A stretch of 64,000 nucleotides of DNA from Candidatus Methanoperedens sp. (GCA_012026835.1 VEPN01000012.1:1-64000), one strand, 5' to 3'. Counted from the stretch's first letter, positions 16,702-25,589 are shown. Notes: generated by a model from the letters alone, not told the origin. Numbers and translations are program-made.

Positions 16702-16737
16702 TTGAGACATTTGAAACATTTGAAACATTTGAGACGC
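16702..16737 (+). repeat. Four tandem 9-bp units at the aif6 start
   Basis: TTGAGACAT, TTGAAACAT, TTGAAACAT, TTGAGACGC: four 9-bp units in register with the aif6 reading frame, each beginning with a TTG codon that could serve as a start. The encoded peptide is LRH-LKH-LKH-LRR. Only the last unit corresponds to the conserved N-terminus of aIF6, so the first three look like replication-slippage copies that moved the upstream sequence away. Confidence 0.8.
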
Positions 16738-17388
16738 AAGATAAACATATCAGGGAGCCCGGTACTGGGCGTTGTTGCGACCTGTACCGAGGAGCTTGCT
16801 TTTGTCCCTTACGATGTTTCGGACGAGACTATTCTGAATCTGGAAGAATCACTTGGTGTGAAGTCCATCCGTTCATCAGTGGGGGGAAGTTTTATTATCG
16901 GTTCGCTCCTCCGTGGAAATTCAAATGGGGCAGTAGTTGCAGGGTTCATACTTGATAAGGAGATGAGGGCTATCAGGAAACACGTGAAAACTGCGAGGCT
17001 GACAGGCGAATTGAATGCAGCAGGGAATTTGATACTTGCCAATGACAGCGCGGCACTGGTTCATCCAGACCTGTCTGACCGGTCTATCGGGGTTATCAGA
17101 AAAACCCTTGGTGTTGAAGTGAAGAAAGGGACTATTGCAGGTTTAAAAACCGTGGGAATGGCAGGAATCGCCACGAACAAAGGAATACTTGTTCATCCGA
17201 AGGCTACATCAAATGAGATCAGCATACTGGAAGAGGTGTTCAGTCTTCCTGTTGATATCGGGACTGTCAATTTCGGGTCCCCGCTTGTGGGTTCGGGTAT
17301 CCTTGCCAACAGTAAAGGCTATGTAACCGGAGAAGATACCACAGGCCCTGAAATCACAAGGATTGAAGATACTCTGGGTTATGAGTAA
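16729..17388 (+). CDS. eif6: Translation initiation/anti-association factor aIF6
   Basis: A 219-residue aIF6 protein with the fivefold pseudo-symmetric pentein fold, which binds the large subunit and blocks subunit joining. Repeating blocks are visible: GGSFIIGSLLRGN, NLILANDSAALVHPDL, GTIAGLKTVGMAGIATNKG and GYVTGEDTTGPEITRIEDTLG at the end. The frame is open to TTG 16702, but conserved sequence begins with RRKINISGSPVLG, so the TTG at 16729, in the last of four tandem 9-bp units, fits best. No strong ribosome-binding site is seen. In many euryarchaea ribosomal protein L18a/LX, prefoldin alpha and ftsY follow; here that order is broken. Confidence 0.93.
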   Translation: MRRKINISGSPVLGVVATCTEELAFVPYDVSDETILNLEESLGVKSIRSSVGGSFIIGSLLRGNSNGAVVAGFILDKEMRAIRKHVKTARLTGELNAAGNLILANDSAALVHPDLSDRSIGVIRKTLGVEVKKGTIAGLKTVGMAGIATNKGILVHPKATSNEISILEEVFSLPVDIGTVNFGSPLVGSGILANSKGYVTGEDTTGPEITRIEDTLGYE

Positions 17389-17437
17389 GTACCAATAAAA
17401 TTAAAATACCATTATCTACAAATCTACATGAGGAACT

Positions 17438-17644
17438 ATGACAGATAGAAAATATATAATCGAGTCCAGAAGATATAATGGTGAAGATGGAAAAACGACA
17501 TACGATACCTGGATCACAAACGCAAATGTAATTGAAGTAAAACACAATGAACAGTATTTAGTATTCTACCCGCTTGAAGGAGAACATGCAGGAAAAAAAC
17601 ACTATATACCGTTCTCGAATATTCATATAGTAAGGGAAATATAA
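17438..17644 (+). CDS. Small protein of unknown function, 68 residues
   Basis: An open frame of 68 codons with good coding character for this window, coding for a hydrophilic, beta-rich peptide (RKYIIESRRYNG, VIEVKHNEQYLVFYPLEG, KKHYIPFSNIHIV). A GAGGAAC ribosome-binding site lies about 5 bp before the ATG. It occupies the place where ribosomal L18a/LX would stand after aif6, but it does not resemble that protein. No family recognised. Confidence 0.6.
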   Translation: MTDRKYIIESRRYNGEDGKTTYDTWITNANVIEVKHNEQYLVFYPLEGEHAGKKHYIPFSNIHIVREI

Positions 17645-17666
17645 GTTTAAGTGAGGACTAACCGGT

Positions 17667-18056
17667 TCAAAACTCGGTTTCTTCCAGGAATTTCCTGAAT
17701 GTTTCGATTTCATTTTCATTTTTCATAATTTCATCCTTTATCTCAGTCCCGATCTGTGTAATTATCTGTTTGAGATTTTCCGTATTAAATCCTTTCGGGA
17801 TTTGGGCCTCAAACAGATAGTCTTTTGATCCTACTTTTATGGATCCGTACATGAAGTCCTTGTATTTTAATACCACATTTCGGATAATCTGCCTGACAGA
17901 ATCATTTTTAAATCTATGCTCATTGATTATATATTCCGGCTCTGCATATTTCCATTCAATATTCAAGGGATATACCTGGATAGTATAGTTCAGTTCATCC
18001 ACATTTGTCATTCTGGCTTTGAGTTTAAATTCTGTAGTCATGTTCGACTCATTCAT
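17667..18056 (-). CDS. Hypothetical protein, 129 residues
   Basis: A soluble, charged protein with alternating strands and helices (FKLKARMTNVDELNYTIQVYP, IRNVVLKYKDFMYGSIKVG, LKQIITQIGTEIKDEI; each a short excerpt) and an acidic C-terminus RKFLEETEF. The frame is open to 18089, but ATG 18056 has an AGAGGG ribosome-binding site 8 bp before it and is preferred. It converges on the 68-residue gene. No family recognised. Confidence 0.6.
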   Translation of the reverse strand: MNESNMTTEFKLKARMTNVDELNYTIQVYPLNIEWKYAEPEYIINEHRFKNDSVRQIIRNVVLKYKDFMYGSIKVGSKDYLFEAQIPKGFNTENLKQIITQIGTEIKDEIMKNENEIETFRKFLEETEF

Positions 18057-18147
18057 ATTCAATACCCTCTGAAATATAGGTAGAAACAATATATATTTCA
18101 GAAACTAAAAAGTTATCGGATTCAATAAATGTCCGCAGAACCCATGA

Positions 18148-19020
18148 TCAGGCTATAGGCGTCCCCTCTTTCTGTGTTAAATCCTTAAAAGCAGCCATCA
18201 ACTTTTTAGTCACCTTTCCGGGCTTTCCATCTGCTATTGACCGCCCGTCGATTTTCGTGATGGGAGCTATTTCGGCAGCCGTACCTGTAACAAAAACCTC
18301 ATCTGCCGTGTAAATGTCGAAAAAGCCCATATTTGTCTCTGTTACTGATATCCCTTCCTTTACAGCCAGTTCAATAGCAGCCGCCCTTGTTATCCCGCGA
18401 AGGTTATTAAGAGTAGGAGGCGTGATGATCCTGCCGTTTTTTACGACAAAAATATTATCGCCAGAACCTTCAGATATATTACCATGCACATCGAAAATTA
18501 TCGCTTCGTCTCCTCCTTTTACGTTTGCTTCGATTTTGGCCAGGATGTTATTAAGATAATTCAATGACTTAATATTCGGGGGAAGGGCTTCGGGAGCGTT
18601 TCTCCTGACACCTACCGTAACGGCAGTCAGACCTTTTTCATACAGGTCGCCATACATGGCACCCCATTCCTGTGTGATGATGAATACATTCGGTTTTGGA
18701 CATTTTCTTGGATCAAGCCCAAGGTCTCCATCCCCCCGTGTAACTATGGGGCGTATATAAGCATCGTTCAACTTGTTCTTCTTTAAGGTTTCCACAATTG
18801 CTTTTTTCATCTCTTCTTTTGAAAGGGGGATTTGCAGGTCAATCGCTTTTGCAGAATCGTACATCCTGTCCAGATGCTCATCAAGCCTGAATACACGCCC
18901 GTTATAAGCCCTGATTCCCTCAAAAACGCCATCGCCATATAAGAAGCCGTGATCGTATATTGAGGTTCTTGCCTCGTTTTTTGGCACAAATTTTCCGTTG
19001 AAATAAACTAATAAATCCAT
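18148..19020 (-). CDS. ilvE: Branched-chain amino acid aminotransferase
   Basis: A 290-residue fold-type IV PLP enzyme. It moves the amino group from glutamate to the 2-oxo acids of Val, Leu and Ile. Visible are [30 protein letters not shown] (core [17 protein letters not shown]), the [16 protein letters not shown] segment, the PLP lysine in [13 protein letters not shown] and the phosphate-binding [14 protein letters not shown]. Length is normal. The D-amino acid or aminodeoxychorismate lyase relatives differ in these segments, so the assignment is firm. Confidence 0.95.
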   Translation of the reverse strand: MDLLVYFNGKFVPKNEARTSIYDHGFLYGDGVFEGIRAYNGRVFRLDEHLDRMYDSAKAIDLQIPLSKEEMKKAIVETLKKNKLNDAYIRPIVTRGDGDLGLDPRKCPKPNVFIITQEWGAMYGDLYEKGLTAVTVGVRRNAPEALPPNIKSLNYLNNILAKIEANVKGGDEAIIFDVHGNISEGSGDNIFVVKNGRIITPPTLNNLRGITRAAAIELAVKEGISVTETNMGFFDIYTADEVFVTGTAAEIAPITKIDGRSIADGKPGKVTKKLMAAFKDLTQKEGTPIA

Positions 19021-19229
19021 GAAGATCCCAGTCCCATAAGGAAAACATGGGATATATGCGTTTTGATTGCTAAAAAAATGGCAACTTAAGCTTTTTCAGG
19101 CAAGAATCATGCTCAAATTAAGAATCACTATAAGGGTCGGTTTTGATTATAAAACTTTTCTTTTTACTATTATATTAAAACGCAAGATTTATATTATATG
19201 AATACATTTTAGCCCAAGGGTGAAATATT

Positions 19230-19604
19230 ATGAAAAGTTTATCAGTTAACGTTCTCGACAAGGCAGACGAAGAATTCGCTGATACCCTTATTGAATTAGG
19301 ATTAAAGAGAAATGTTGCAAAAGTACTCACTTACCTGAAGAATGTTAAAGAAGTTACTTCAAGAGACCTTGAAATGGGATCGGATCTGAGACAGCCTGAA
19401 GTCAGTATCGCCATGCGTGAACTGGAAGAACTTGGCTGGATAGGGGAGAGGGAAGAGAAAAAACCCGGCAAAGGCCGTCCGTATAAGATATACCAGCTCC
19501 AGACAGGTATAGAATCTATCATAGAGTATCTTGAAAACCAGAAGAAAAAAGAATCCCAGGCTATGATGGCAAGCATCAAACGCCTTAAAGAATTAACTAA
19601 ATAA
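19230..19604 (+). CDS. Winged-helix transcriptional regulator
   Basis: A 124-residue protein. Residues about 20-85 form a winged helix of the TrmB/MarR-like type seen in many Methanosarcinales regulators: ELGLKRNVAKVLTYLKN, EVTSRDLEMGSDLRQPEVSIAMRELEELGW and the wing EKKPGKGRPYKIYQL. The C-terminal 30 residues are a likely coiled coil for dimer formation (YLENQKKKESQAMMASIKRLKEL). A GGTGA ribosome-binding site and a TATA-like TTTATATTA (about 19188-19196) precede it. Target unknown; no obvious partner gene. Confidence 0.8.
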   Translation: MKSLSVNVLDKADEEFADTLIELGLKRNVAKVLTYLKNVKEVTSRDLEMGSDLRQPEVSIAMRELEELGWIGEREEKKPGKGRPYKIYQLQTGIESIIEYLENQKKKESQAMMASIKRLKELTK

Positions 19605-19663
19605 AGTTGTTTGGTAAGAGGAGCGGGGAAGGAGTGTTAATAAATAATTATATTTTTTTAATT

Positions 19664-20101
19664 TTATTCAGGTATTCCACATACATCGCACGTATCTTTA
19701 TCTGAAGGCTTCTGCATTTCAGAATCTATAGCTCTTGTACCCTCTGCAAGGACAGCAGCATTGGACAGGGAACCCGCGATCAATATTGCATCGAATATCT
19801 CTTCCTTTGTTGCCCCCAGCCGCTGGGCGACCCGGATATGCAGCTTAAGGCAATGTTTACACCTGAGCGCCGCTGATACGCCTATTGAGATAAGCTCTAT
19901 TGTTTTCTGGTCAAGGCGCTTGAATTCCCTATTTATCTCGTTTTCATAAATTATCTTGGCCGCTAGCAACGAAGGGGAATCTTTCATAAAATTAAGAATA
20001 TACGGTATTTCACCGTATGCTTTTTCCACTTCCTTCAATAATTCTTCTGCTGCGTCATCAGGCTCTTTTTTCAATATTTTTTCGATTTTCTGTAAGTCCA
20101 T
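19664..20101 (-). CDS. Carboxymuconolactone decarboxylase/AhpD-like protein
   Basis: A 145-residue helical protein with the AhpD-like CMD domain: LISIGVSAALRCKHCLKLHIRVAQRLGATKEEIFDAI (core CKHCLKLH, the CxxCxxxH redox and proton-relay motif). Such proteins commonly act as disulfide reductases or peroxidases. The C-terminus adds a second Cys pair, DTCDVCGIPE, which may be redox active or bind metal. It lies downstream of porB on the same strand with a 57-bp gap and may share its transcript. Confidence 0.85.
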   Translation of the reverse strand: MDLQKIEKILKKEPDDAAEELLKEVEKAYGEIPYILNFMKDSPSLLAAKIIYENEINREFKRLDQKTIELISIGVSAALRCKHCLKLHIRVAQRLGATKEEIFDAILIAGSLSNAAVLAEGTRAIDSEMQKPSDKDTCDVCGIPE

Positions 20102-20158
20102 ATTTCCAACAAAACACCTGTATTCCGATACTAAATAAACATTTGTATTTAGGTTGAC

Positions 20159-21031
20159 TTACTCAAGTCCGAAATGTTTTACATTCCAATCAGCAATGGC
20201 CTGGATTTTCTTGATCTCCTCTGTTCCGCCTTCTGCTGTAAACAGATGCTTGTAGCGTCCCTGGACTTTAAGATACTCCTCAACAGGCTTCCTCTTCTTG
20301 AGTTTTCGCACGCCTGTGACCTCACCGTTTTCCATCTCATACAGCGGCCACATAGCAGTCTCCACTGCAAGCCTTCCGACTTCTATAGTCTTTGAACCCT
20401 CGAACTTCCAACCTGTGCAGCATGGAGCATGCACATGAACATATGTTGGTCCTTTCGTCTCTGTAGCTTTTTTAACCTTTTTAATAAGGTCCGGCGCGTA
20501 TGATATTGAAGCCGTGGCAACATAGGGTGAGCCATGGGCGGCTATTATTGCAGGCATGTTCTTCTTATGCTGGGGATTCCCGAAAGAGACTTTGCCCGCG
20601 GGGCTTGTGGTTGTGCTGGCAAACAGGGGTGTTGCGCCGCTTCGCTGCACACCTGTATTCATATAAGCCTCGTTATCCACACATATATAAGTTAAATCAT
20701 GCCCCCTTTCAAAAGCACCTGAAATAGCCTGAAGACCTATATCGAGGGTAGCGCCGTCACCCCCGATCACTATGATTTTGGTTTTGTTCTTTTTCCCGAG
20801 GGCCTTATAAGCGGCTTCAACGCCTGAGGCCACTGCCGCTGCATTCTCGAAAAGTGAGTGTATCCAGGGCACCCCCCAGGCAGATTCGGGATATGGGGTA
20901 GTAAAGACCTCAAGGCATCCTGTAGGGCTCACTACGATACAGTCCTTACCCACAGCATCAAGCACGAACTTCCCTGCAAGTGCATCACAGCATCCCGCGC
21001 ATCCCCTGTGACCCGGGGCCAGGAGGCTCAT
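20159..21031 (-). CDS. porB: Pyruvate:ferredoxin oxidoreductase beta subunit
   Basis: A 290-residue beta subunit that binds thiamine diphosphate and an Fe-S cluster. Cluster Cys candidates are in [12 protein letters not shown] and the later APCCTGWKF; the TPP-binding block is [20 protein letters not shown] with the Asn-containing [12 protein letters not shown]. With PorA, PorC and PorD it interconverts pyruvate and acetyl-CoA with ferredoxin; in methanogenic and methanotrophic archaea it supplies pyruvate for biosynthesis. The start overlaps the porA stop (ATGA). Last of the porCDAB operon. Confidence 0.96.
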   Translation of the reverse strand: MSLLAPGHRGCAGCCDALAGKFVLDAVGKDCIVVSPTGCLEVFTTPYPESAWGVPWIHSLFENAAAVASGVEAAYKALGKKNKTKIIVIGGDGATLDIGLQAISGAFERGHDLTYICVDNEAYMNTGVQRSGATPLFASTTTSPAGKVSFGNPQHKKNMPAIIAAHGSPYVATASISYAPDLIKKVKKATETKGPTYVHVHAPCCTGWKFEGSKTIEVGRLAVETAMWPLYEMENGEVTGVRKLKKRKPVEEYLKVQGRYKHLFTAEGGTEEIKKIQAIADWNVKHFGLE

Positions 21032-22215
21032 ATCAGTTCCTCCCTTAAATCTGCAAATTCACTCTCTACAAATATTCCTTTTTCCACCAGTTTTGCTTTA
21101 TTGATAATCTTCACGATCGTACTTATCGGGATATCGCGTCCCCCGTGGCCAAGCATGAAACCAATGACCGGGACTCGCAGGTTGGTGTTATAAAGACAGG
21201 CTTTTACTTCTGTGCAAAGAGCCCCTTCGTTCTTGCCTATGGAAATGTTCTTATCAAGAGTTATAACGACCTTTGCGTTTTTCAATGCAGTTCTTATTGC
21301 TTCAACCGGGAAAGGCCTGAAAGACCTGATCTTAAGAAGGCCTATTGATTCTCCTTCTTTTCTAAGCATATCAATCGTATCCTTGATAGTGCCTATTACC
21401 GACCCCATTGCCATTATAACGATCTCGGCATCATCAAGCAGGTAGCTATCGATCAGTCCGCCGTAATATCTTCCATAGACCTCGTTGAACTCATTCGCCA
21501 CCTCTTCTATTTTTAAAAGTGCTGCTTCCATGGCCTTTTCCTGTTTATACCTAAACTCCGTGTACGTGCTCGGGTCTGCAAAAGCCCCGAATGACATCGG
21601 ATTTTCAGGGTCAAGCACAAATTCGGGGGAAAAGGGGGGCAGGAATTCATCAGTCAGGCTCTGTTCAAGTAAAATCACAGGTTCATAAACATGCGAAAGG
21701 ATGAAACCATCCATACATGACATGGCGGGCAGCAAAACCTCTTCATCCTCTGCTATCTTGTACAGTTGCGGTGTCATATCAGCCGATTCCTGGACATCTT
21801 CTGCATACAATTGTATCCAGCCCGTATCACGCTGGGAAATCGAATCCTGCTGGTCATTCCAGATGTTGATCGGGGCACTAAGCGCCCGGTTTACCACTGT
21901 CATGACTACAGGAAGTCTCATGCCTGAAGCGTTGAATAATGCCTCATGCATCAGAGCAAGCCCCTGTGAGGTCGTTGAGGAATATGTCCGTGCCCCTGCC
22001 GCGCTTGCCCCTATAAGTGCCGATATGGCAGAGAACTCGGATTCCACGTTCATATACTCGCAACTCATTTCGCCGTCAGCAACAAACTGGGACAGGTCTT
22101 CCACTATGTGCGTCTGCGGAGTTATCGGGTATGCCGATATAACATTTGGTTTGCACATCTTCACCGAATGCGCAACAGCGTATGAACCTTCTACTACAAC
22201 CATTCTTCGTCTCAT
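21028..22215 (-). CDS. porA: Pyruvate:ferredoxin oxidoreductase alpha subunit
   Basis: A 395-residue alpha subunit. Typical segments are [58 protein letters not shown] (core [14 protein letters not shown]) and [20 protein letters not shown]. The frame is open 13 codons further up, but the ATG at 22215 overlaps the porD stop in an ATGA and is the likely start, giving the usual [11 protein letters not shown]-terminus. Works with PorB in substrate binding and catalysis. Confidence 0.96.
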   Translation of the reverse strand: MRRRMVVVEGSYAVAHSVKMCKPNVISAYPITPQTHIVEDLSQFVADGEMSCEYMNVESEFSAISALIGASAAGARTYSSTTSQGLALMHEALFNASGMRLPVVMTVVNRALSAPINIWNDQQDSISQRDTGWIQLYAEDVQESADMTPQLYKIAEDEEVLLPAMSCMDGFILSHVYEPVILLEQSLTDEFLPPFSPEFVLDPENPMSFGAFADPSTYTEFRYKQEKAMEAALLKIEEVANEFNEVYGRYYGGLIDSYLLDDAEIVIMAMGSVIGTIKDTIDMLRKEGESIGLLKIRSFRPFPVEAIRTALKNAKVVITLDKNISIGKNEGALCTEVKACLYNTNLRVPVIGFMLGHGGRDIPISTIVKIINKAKLVEKGIFVESEFADLREELI

Positions 22216-22472
22216 TTTCCTTCCAGCACCATCAGAATCGCTTTTTTCGGGCATTCATTGGCGCAAATCCCGCATCCTTTACAGTAATCATAATCAGGCT
22301 CAAAATAACCGTTCTCTAATTTAAAGATAATTCCTTCAGGGCAATACATAGCGCAAATGCCGCATTTACTGCAGAGCTTATGGTCGAATACAGGCATGAA
22401 TGAACGCCAGGTTCCTGTTTTATTTGCTCTTGTACCTTTAGGTTTTGCCGTTGTCTTGATTACTAACTTCAT
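22212..22472 (-). CDS. porD: Pyruvate:ferredoxin oxidoreductase delta (ferredoxin) subunit
   Basis: An 86-residue bacterial-type ferredoxin with two 4Fe-4S binding motifs, CSKCGICAMYCPEG and CKGCGICANECPKKA. It carries electrons from the PorAB site to external ferredoxin. Start and stop both overlap the neighbours by 4 bp (ATGA), so the four por genes are tightly coupled. Confidence 0.96.
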   Translation of the reverse strand: MKLVIKTTAKPKGTRANKTGTWRSFMPVFDHKLCSKCGICAMYCPEGIIFKLENGYFEPDYDYCKGCGICANECPKKAILMVLEGK

Positions 22473-23014
22473 CGCTCTGCCTCCATGAGGTCATAAGCAG
22501 CCTGGATAGCTTTTGCGTTATTTTCACCTACTTTCCCGGGAAAACGCTCCATTACTGCACTTTTTATTGATTCCGGATTTATCAGGCCTGAAACCCCTGC
22601 AAAGGCCCCTATAAGGGTAGTATTGACAATAGGTTTTCCAACAAAATCCATAGCTAATTTTGTAGCATCAAGGGTCTTTACTTTTGCTTTTGTTTCAAGT
22701 TTGAAATTGCCGGCATTTTTTTCAGTATTTATGAGAATGACTCCTTCCGGTTTGGCCCCGCGCGCCACATCCACTACATCAACGAGCGTAGCATCCTGGA
22801 CTATCACATAATCAGGCTCATATATCTGGCTCCGCAGGCGTATCGGTTTGTCGTCAAGGCGCACAAATGCTGTTACAGGAGCCCCTCTTCTTTCCACACC
22901 AAACGCGGGAAAAGCCTGGCTGTATTTTCCATCTTCAAAAGCAGCCACTGCCAGAAGCTCGGCAGCAGTTACAGAACCCTGTCCACCGCGACCATGTATC
23001 CGTATTTCTATCAT
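22469..23014 (-). CDS. porC: Pyruvate:ferredoxin oxidoreductase gamma subunit
   Basis: A 181-residue gamma subunit with the family start IHGRGGQGSVTAAELLA and FPAFGVERRGAPVTAFVR, and PDYVIVQDATLV in the middle. First gene of porCDAB, the order seen in Methanosarcinales. A GGTGAAAAT ribosome-binding site stands 7 bp before the ATG. The AT-rich AATATAATATTT just upstream is a likely TATA region, though it lies close to the start. Confidence 0.96.
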   Translation of the reverse strand: MIEIRIHGRGGQGSVTAAELLAVAAFEDGKYSQAFPAFGVERRGAPVTAFVRLDDKPIRLRSQIYEPDYVIVQDATLVDVVDVARGAKPEGVILINTEKNAGNFKLETKAKVKTLDATKLAMDFVGKPIVNTTLIGAFAGVSGLINPESIKSAVMERFPGKVGENNAKAIQAAYDLMEAER

Positions 23015-23138
23015 TTATTTTCACCGGGAATAACAAATATTATATTACTTTTTCATAATCAATAGTGACGAATGCCTTCCACAATTGCATTATGGTATTT
23101 ATTCTTTACGGCGATTCCAGTACTTCCCCACTGAAAAA

Positions 23139-23149
23139 AACTATATACC
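23139..23149 (+). promoter_or_regulatory. TATA box (box A) of the tRNA-Val gene
   Basis: AAACTATATAC, centred about 30 bp before the first base of the mature tRNA, the usual place for an archaeal box A of a tRNA gene. Confidence 0.65.
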
Positions 23150-23174
23150 CCGACTGACATTGTAGCCCCCCAGA

Positions 23175-23248
23175 GGGCCCGTGGTCTAGTCGGCTATGAC
23201 ATCGCCTTTACACGGCGGGGATCCTGAGTTCGAATCTCAGCGGGCCCA
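23175..23248 (+). tRNA. tRNA-Val (anticodon UAC)
   Basis: A 74-base cloverleaf. The acceptor stem GGGCCCG pairs with CGGGCCC, followed by discriminator A and no encoded CCA. The anticodon stem TCGCC/GGCGG frames the loop TTTACAC with anticodon TAC (Val). The T arm is CTGAG-TTCGAAT-CTCAG. The D arm starts TGGTCTAGTCGG, typical for archaeal tRNA-Val. No intron. Confidence 0.97.
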
Positions 23249-23262
23249 TAATGGGATTCTTC

Positions 23263-24024
23263 TTATGATGAGAACTTCTTTGCGTCCCTGTAGCTTTGCT
23301 CTGCTATTTTTTTACTGCCCTCAATTTCCACGATCTTCAAGTTAAAAGACCGCGCGAAATCCCTGACATTTTCGTCGAAGTCCGGCTCATACGAAAGCCC
23401 GGTATTTATTTTCGCAACTCTCCCGTATCGCTTCAGATACATTTTACCAAGCTCGGAAAGCTCTGAGATCATTTCCTTCGGAATCTCCATCCGTCCTGAA
23501 GCCCACATCGGGGTAAGGTAAAACGTACCTTCATCCTCACTACTAACCATTGCCCTGGCATATGCATCGTTCCCGCCAAGAGCAACGCTGATGCAATCTT
23601 CCACGATCTTCCCTGAATCATCTTTCAGGAAGAAAAGCTGGCACGCGAGATCCTCAAAATCCTTTTCAATGTTTACGAGCGAATGCCCGCATGTGCCGTA
23701 GAAAATAAGAATCCTGTCTGAAAAACAGGACATCTCCCTGATATTACTGTACACTTCTGATTTTAACATTTTAACATCCATATGCAATCCCATCTTAAGC
23801 ATGTTGGCAACTACAGTTACTTTTGTTTTATTTTTCAGGATTTCTTGGACTCTGTCAAGTGGAATCAATGCGGGAAGGCATCCCAGGGATTTTAGTTTTC
23901 TCTGTAGCCCAAAACATTCCATTTTATCTACAAGTATCAACTGCTCAAGCTCGCTGTCCTTTGAGAGTACATATGCGAGTTCGTCTTCAAGCATATCGCA
24001 TGCAATTATACTTAATACTGACAT
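23263..24024 (-). CDS. DUF1638 protein
   Basis: A 253-residue soluble protein of the DUF1638 family, which is common in methanogens and some anaerobic bacteria. It starts LSIIACDMLEDELAYVL and has a Cys-bearing FYGTCGHSLVNIEKDFEDL segment and a Met/Trp-rich YLTPMWASGRMEIP loop. Members often lie near methyltransferase and corrinoid genes; none is adjacent here. Function unknown; the conserved Cys and His residues could bind a metal or cofactor. Confidence 0.85.
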   Translation of the reverse strand: MSVLSIIACDMLEDELAYVLSKDSELEQLILVDKMECFGLQRKLKSLGCLPALIPLDRVQEILKNKTKVTVVANMLKMGLHMDVKMLKSEVYSNIREMSCFSDRILIFYGTCGHSLVNIEKDFEDLACQLFFLKDDSGKIVEDCISVALGGNDAYARAMVSSEDEGTFYLTPMWASGRMEIPKEMISELSELGKMYLKRYGRVAKINTGLSYEPDFDENVRDFARSFNLKIVEIEGSKKIAEQSYRDAKKFSS

Positions 24025-24168
24025 CTATTCTGAATATTCTCTCATGCTCCTAATATCATTTTTGTTGGCAGATTGCTGGCAAAAAGGGTGATTTATGGTA
24101 ATGATGATGAGATAAACTTAAATAGTGATTTTCATATATAATATATTGATAAAGGAGATTGATTAATT

Positions 24169-24918
24169 GTGGACTTGAACGACCCCCAGGTCAGGCTGGC
24201 TGTATATATTTTATACGGCACAAGCTTTATTATGATGTTCCTGGCCATACTGATGTGGAGGGAAAGGGTGAGCCATATAGAGTTTATGAAGGATTTTCTC
24301 TATCTGGGGATATTCGGTCTCCTTCATGGCCTGGCAGAATATTCGGATATCCCCAGGTTCCTTGAATGGCAGCCGGCCTGGGCGTTTGATTTTATCAAGC
24401 TCATCCTGGTCTCAAGCTCCTTTGCAGCCCTTCTTGCTTTCGGGTTGAGTATAGTCTCTGCGGGGATCGAAGAACGCAGGTGGCTTCATGGGATAGCATT
24501 AGGTGCCTTATTTATGTTTTTCTGGATGTTGATATTTTTGGGGTTCATAAACAGGGATATCCAGATTTATTATAAAGACGCCTATAATGCCATCGACCTT
24601 GCACAGCGCTACAGCCTGGGGTTTATCGGAGCTCTGATATCATCATATGCTTTTTTTGACCTCTCAAAAAAGATGGAATCGATTGTCGGGGGAAGGGCCG
24701 GGATAAGGTTCAGTGTTGCAGGGATTGGTTTTGCTTTATATGCGATACTCGGCGGCCTTATTGTGACATCTGTCTTTGGTATACCTGTTGTCGTCTTTCG
24801 TTCCATTACTGCATTATTAATTACCATCGCAGTAATCTGGATATTCCGGTTATTTGAATTAAAACCCGGGGATATCCGGCAGGAAGGGAAAATACCTAAG
24901 AATCAAGAATTTTCATAA
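24169..24918 (+). CDS. Seven-helix membrane protein, possible sensor module
   Basis: A 249-residue protein with seven likely membrane helices from about residue 8 to 228, then a charged tail. Conserved-looking parts are FGLLHGLAEYSD near residue 60 and ERRWLHGIALG. In my memory similar seven-helix modules form the N-terminal input part of histidine kinases and other signal proteins in Methanosarcinales; here it stands without a kinase domain and may be truncated or work alone. GTG start with AAAGGAG ribosome-binding site 11 bp upstream. Function is not established. Confidence 0.6.
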   Translation: MDLNDPQVRLAVYILYGTSFIMMFLAILMWRERVSHIEFMKDFLYLGIFGLLHGLAEYSDIPRFLEWQPAWAFDFIKLILVSSSFAALLAFGLSIVSAGIEERRWLHGIALGALFMFFWMLIFLGFINRDIQIYYKDAYNAIDLAQRYSLGFIGALISSYAFFDLSKKMESIVGGRAGIRFSVAGIGFALYAILGGLIVTSVFGIPVVVFRSITALLITIAVIWIFRLFELKPGDIRQEGKIPKNQEFS

Positions 24919-24982
24919 TATATAATTTTTTGCTGCGGATGTACTGATGATACCACAAGTTATAAGTACTAAAAAGGTTAAA

Positions 24983-25052
24983 AATTTAATTTGGATAGGA
25001 TAATAACAGCAAAAAAGCTGAGCACAGGAATTTAATTTAGGATAGGATAGGA
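24983..25052 (+). promoter_or_regulatory. Repeated AATTTAATTT-GGATAGGATA leader
   Basis: AATTTAATTTGGATAGGATA (24983-25002) is repeated as AATTTAATTTAGGATAGGATAGG (25029-25051, cited in part) right before the ATG at 25059. The second copy supplies AGGATAGGA as ribosome-binding site. A small hairpin CAGC-AAAAAA-GCTG lies between. A TATA-like GTTATAAGTAC is at 24958-24968. The same GGATAGGA word precedes three cytochrome or surface-protein genes of this window. Confidence 0.55.
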
Positions 25053-25058
25053 AAAACG

Positions 25059-25418
25059 ATGAACTTAAAAACAAATTTTGAAGACAACTTTATTCAAATG
25101 TTAGCAGATGAGTGCTCCAAAGCAATAATGTCTTTGACCACAAAAAAGGAATACTCAGCAATGCAGCTTAGCCGTGAACTCAATATACCTTCTACAACTG
25201 TTTACAGGAAACTGAAGTTCCTTGAAGAAGCCGATATGATACAGAACGTCAAGACGCTCATAGACCGCTCAGGTAATGAAGAGAGGTACTACCGGTGCAT
25301 AATCCAGGAGGCGGTAGTGAAGTTCAATGAAGGCAGGGTTTTAATAACGATAAAGAGGGTGGACTTAAAAGATAAATTCGTAAAGCTCTGGAAAAAGCTT
25401 TCAACGCCTGAACATTGA
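25059..25418 (+). CDS. Winged-helix regulator next to the giant cytochrome gene
   Basis: A 119-residue ArsR/HTH_20-type winged helix: LTTKKEYSAMQLSRELNIPSTTVYRKLKFLEEADMIQNVK (core SRELNIPSTTVYRKLKFLEE) followed by the wing DRSGNEERYYRCII. The C-terminal 40 residues are strand-rich with a basic end. It reads towards the 1094-residue multihaem cytochrome gene and is separated from it by an array of palindromes (25461-25495), so it is the best candidate for that gene's regulator. This link is inference from position. Confidence 0.8.
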   Translation: MNLKTNFEDNFIQMLADECSKAIMSLTTKKEYSAMQLSRELNIPSTTVYRKLKFLEEADMIQNVKTLIDRSGNEERYYRCIIQEAVVKFNEGRVLITIKRVDLKDKFVKLWKKLSTPEH

Positions 25419-25460
25419 AAATAATAGGCTTTTTAATAATCGGTTAAGCCCTGTACGGCC

Positions 25461-25495
25461 GGTTACCATATTATGGTAATCATATTATGGTAACC
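25461..25495. promoter_or_regulatory. Palindrome array, candidate operator of the cytochrome gene
   Basis: GGTTACCATATTATGGTAAT followed by CATATTATGGTAACC. Outer arms GGTTACCATA/TATGGTAACC are exact; inside, TTACCATA-T-TATGGTAA is a second, near-perfect palindrome, and ATATTATGGTAA occurs twice in direct order. It lies about 85 bp before a TATA box and suits two adjacent dimers of a winged-helix protein. Confidence 0.55.
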
Positions 25496-25578
25496 ATATT
25501 CTCTTTTTAAGTATGAAGCCCACATTCCATTAATCAGGATAGGATAACGGGACGTATGTCTCCTATCTTCACAAAAAA

Positions 25579-25589
25579 GGTATAAATAC
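25579..25589 (+). promoter_or_regulatory. TATA box of the giant cytochrome gene
   Basis: GGTATAAATAC, a good archaeal TATA box, about 75 bp before the ATG at 25659. It predicts a leader of about 45-50 bases that contains the TAGGATAGGAT ribosome-binding region. Confidence 0.5.

Noticed and set aside
21701-22324. 207-codon plus-strand frame opposite porA and porD
   Set aside because: Opposite-strand shadow of two certain genes.
23175-23248. Intron in the tRNA gene
   Set aside because: The cloverleaf is complete with a 7-base anticodon loop and no extra bases.
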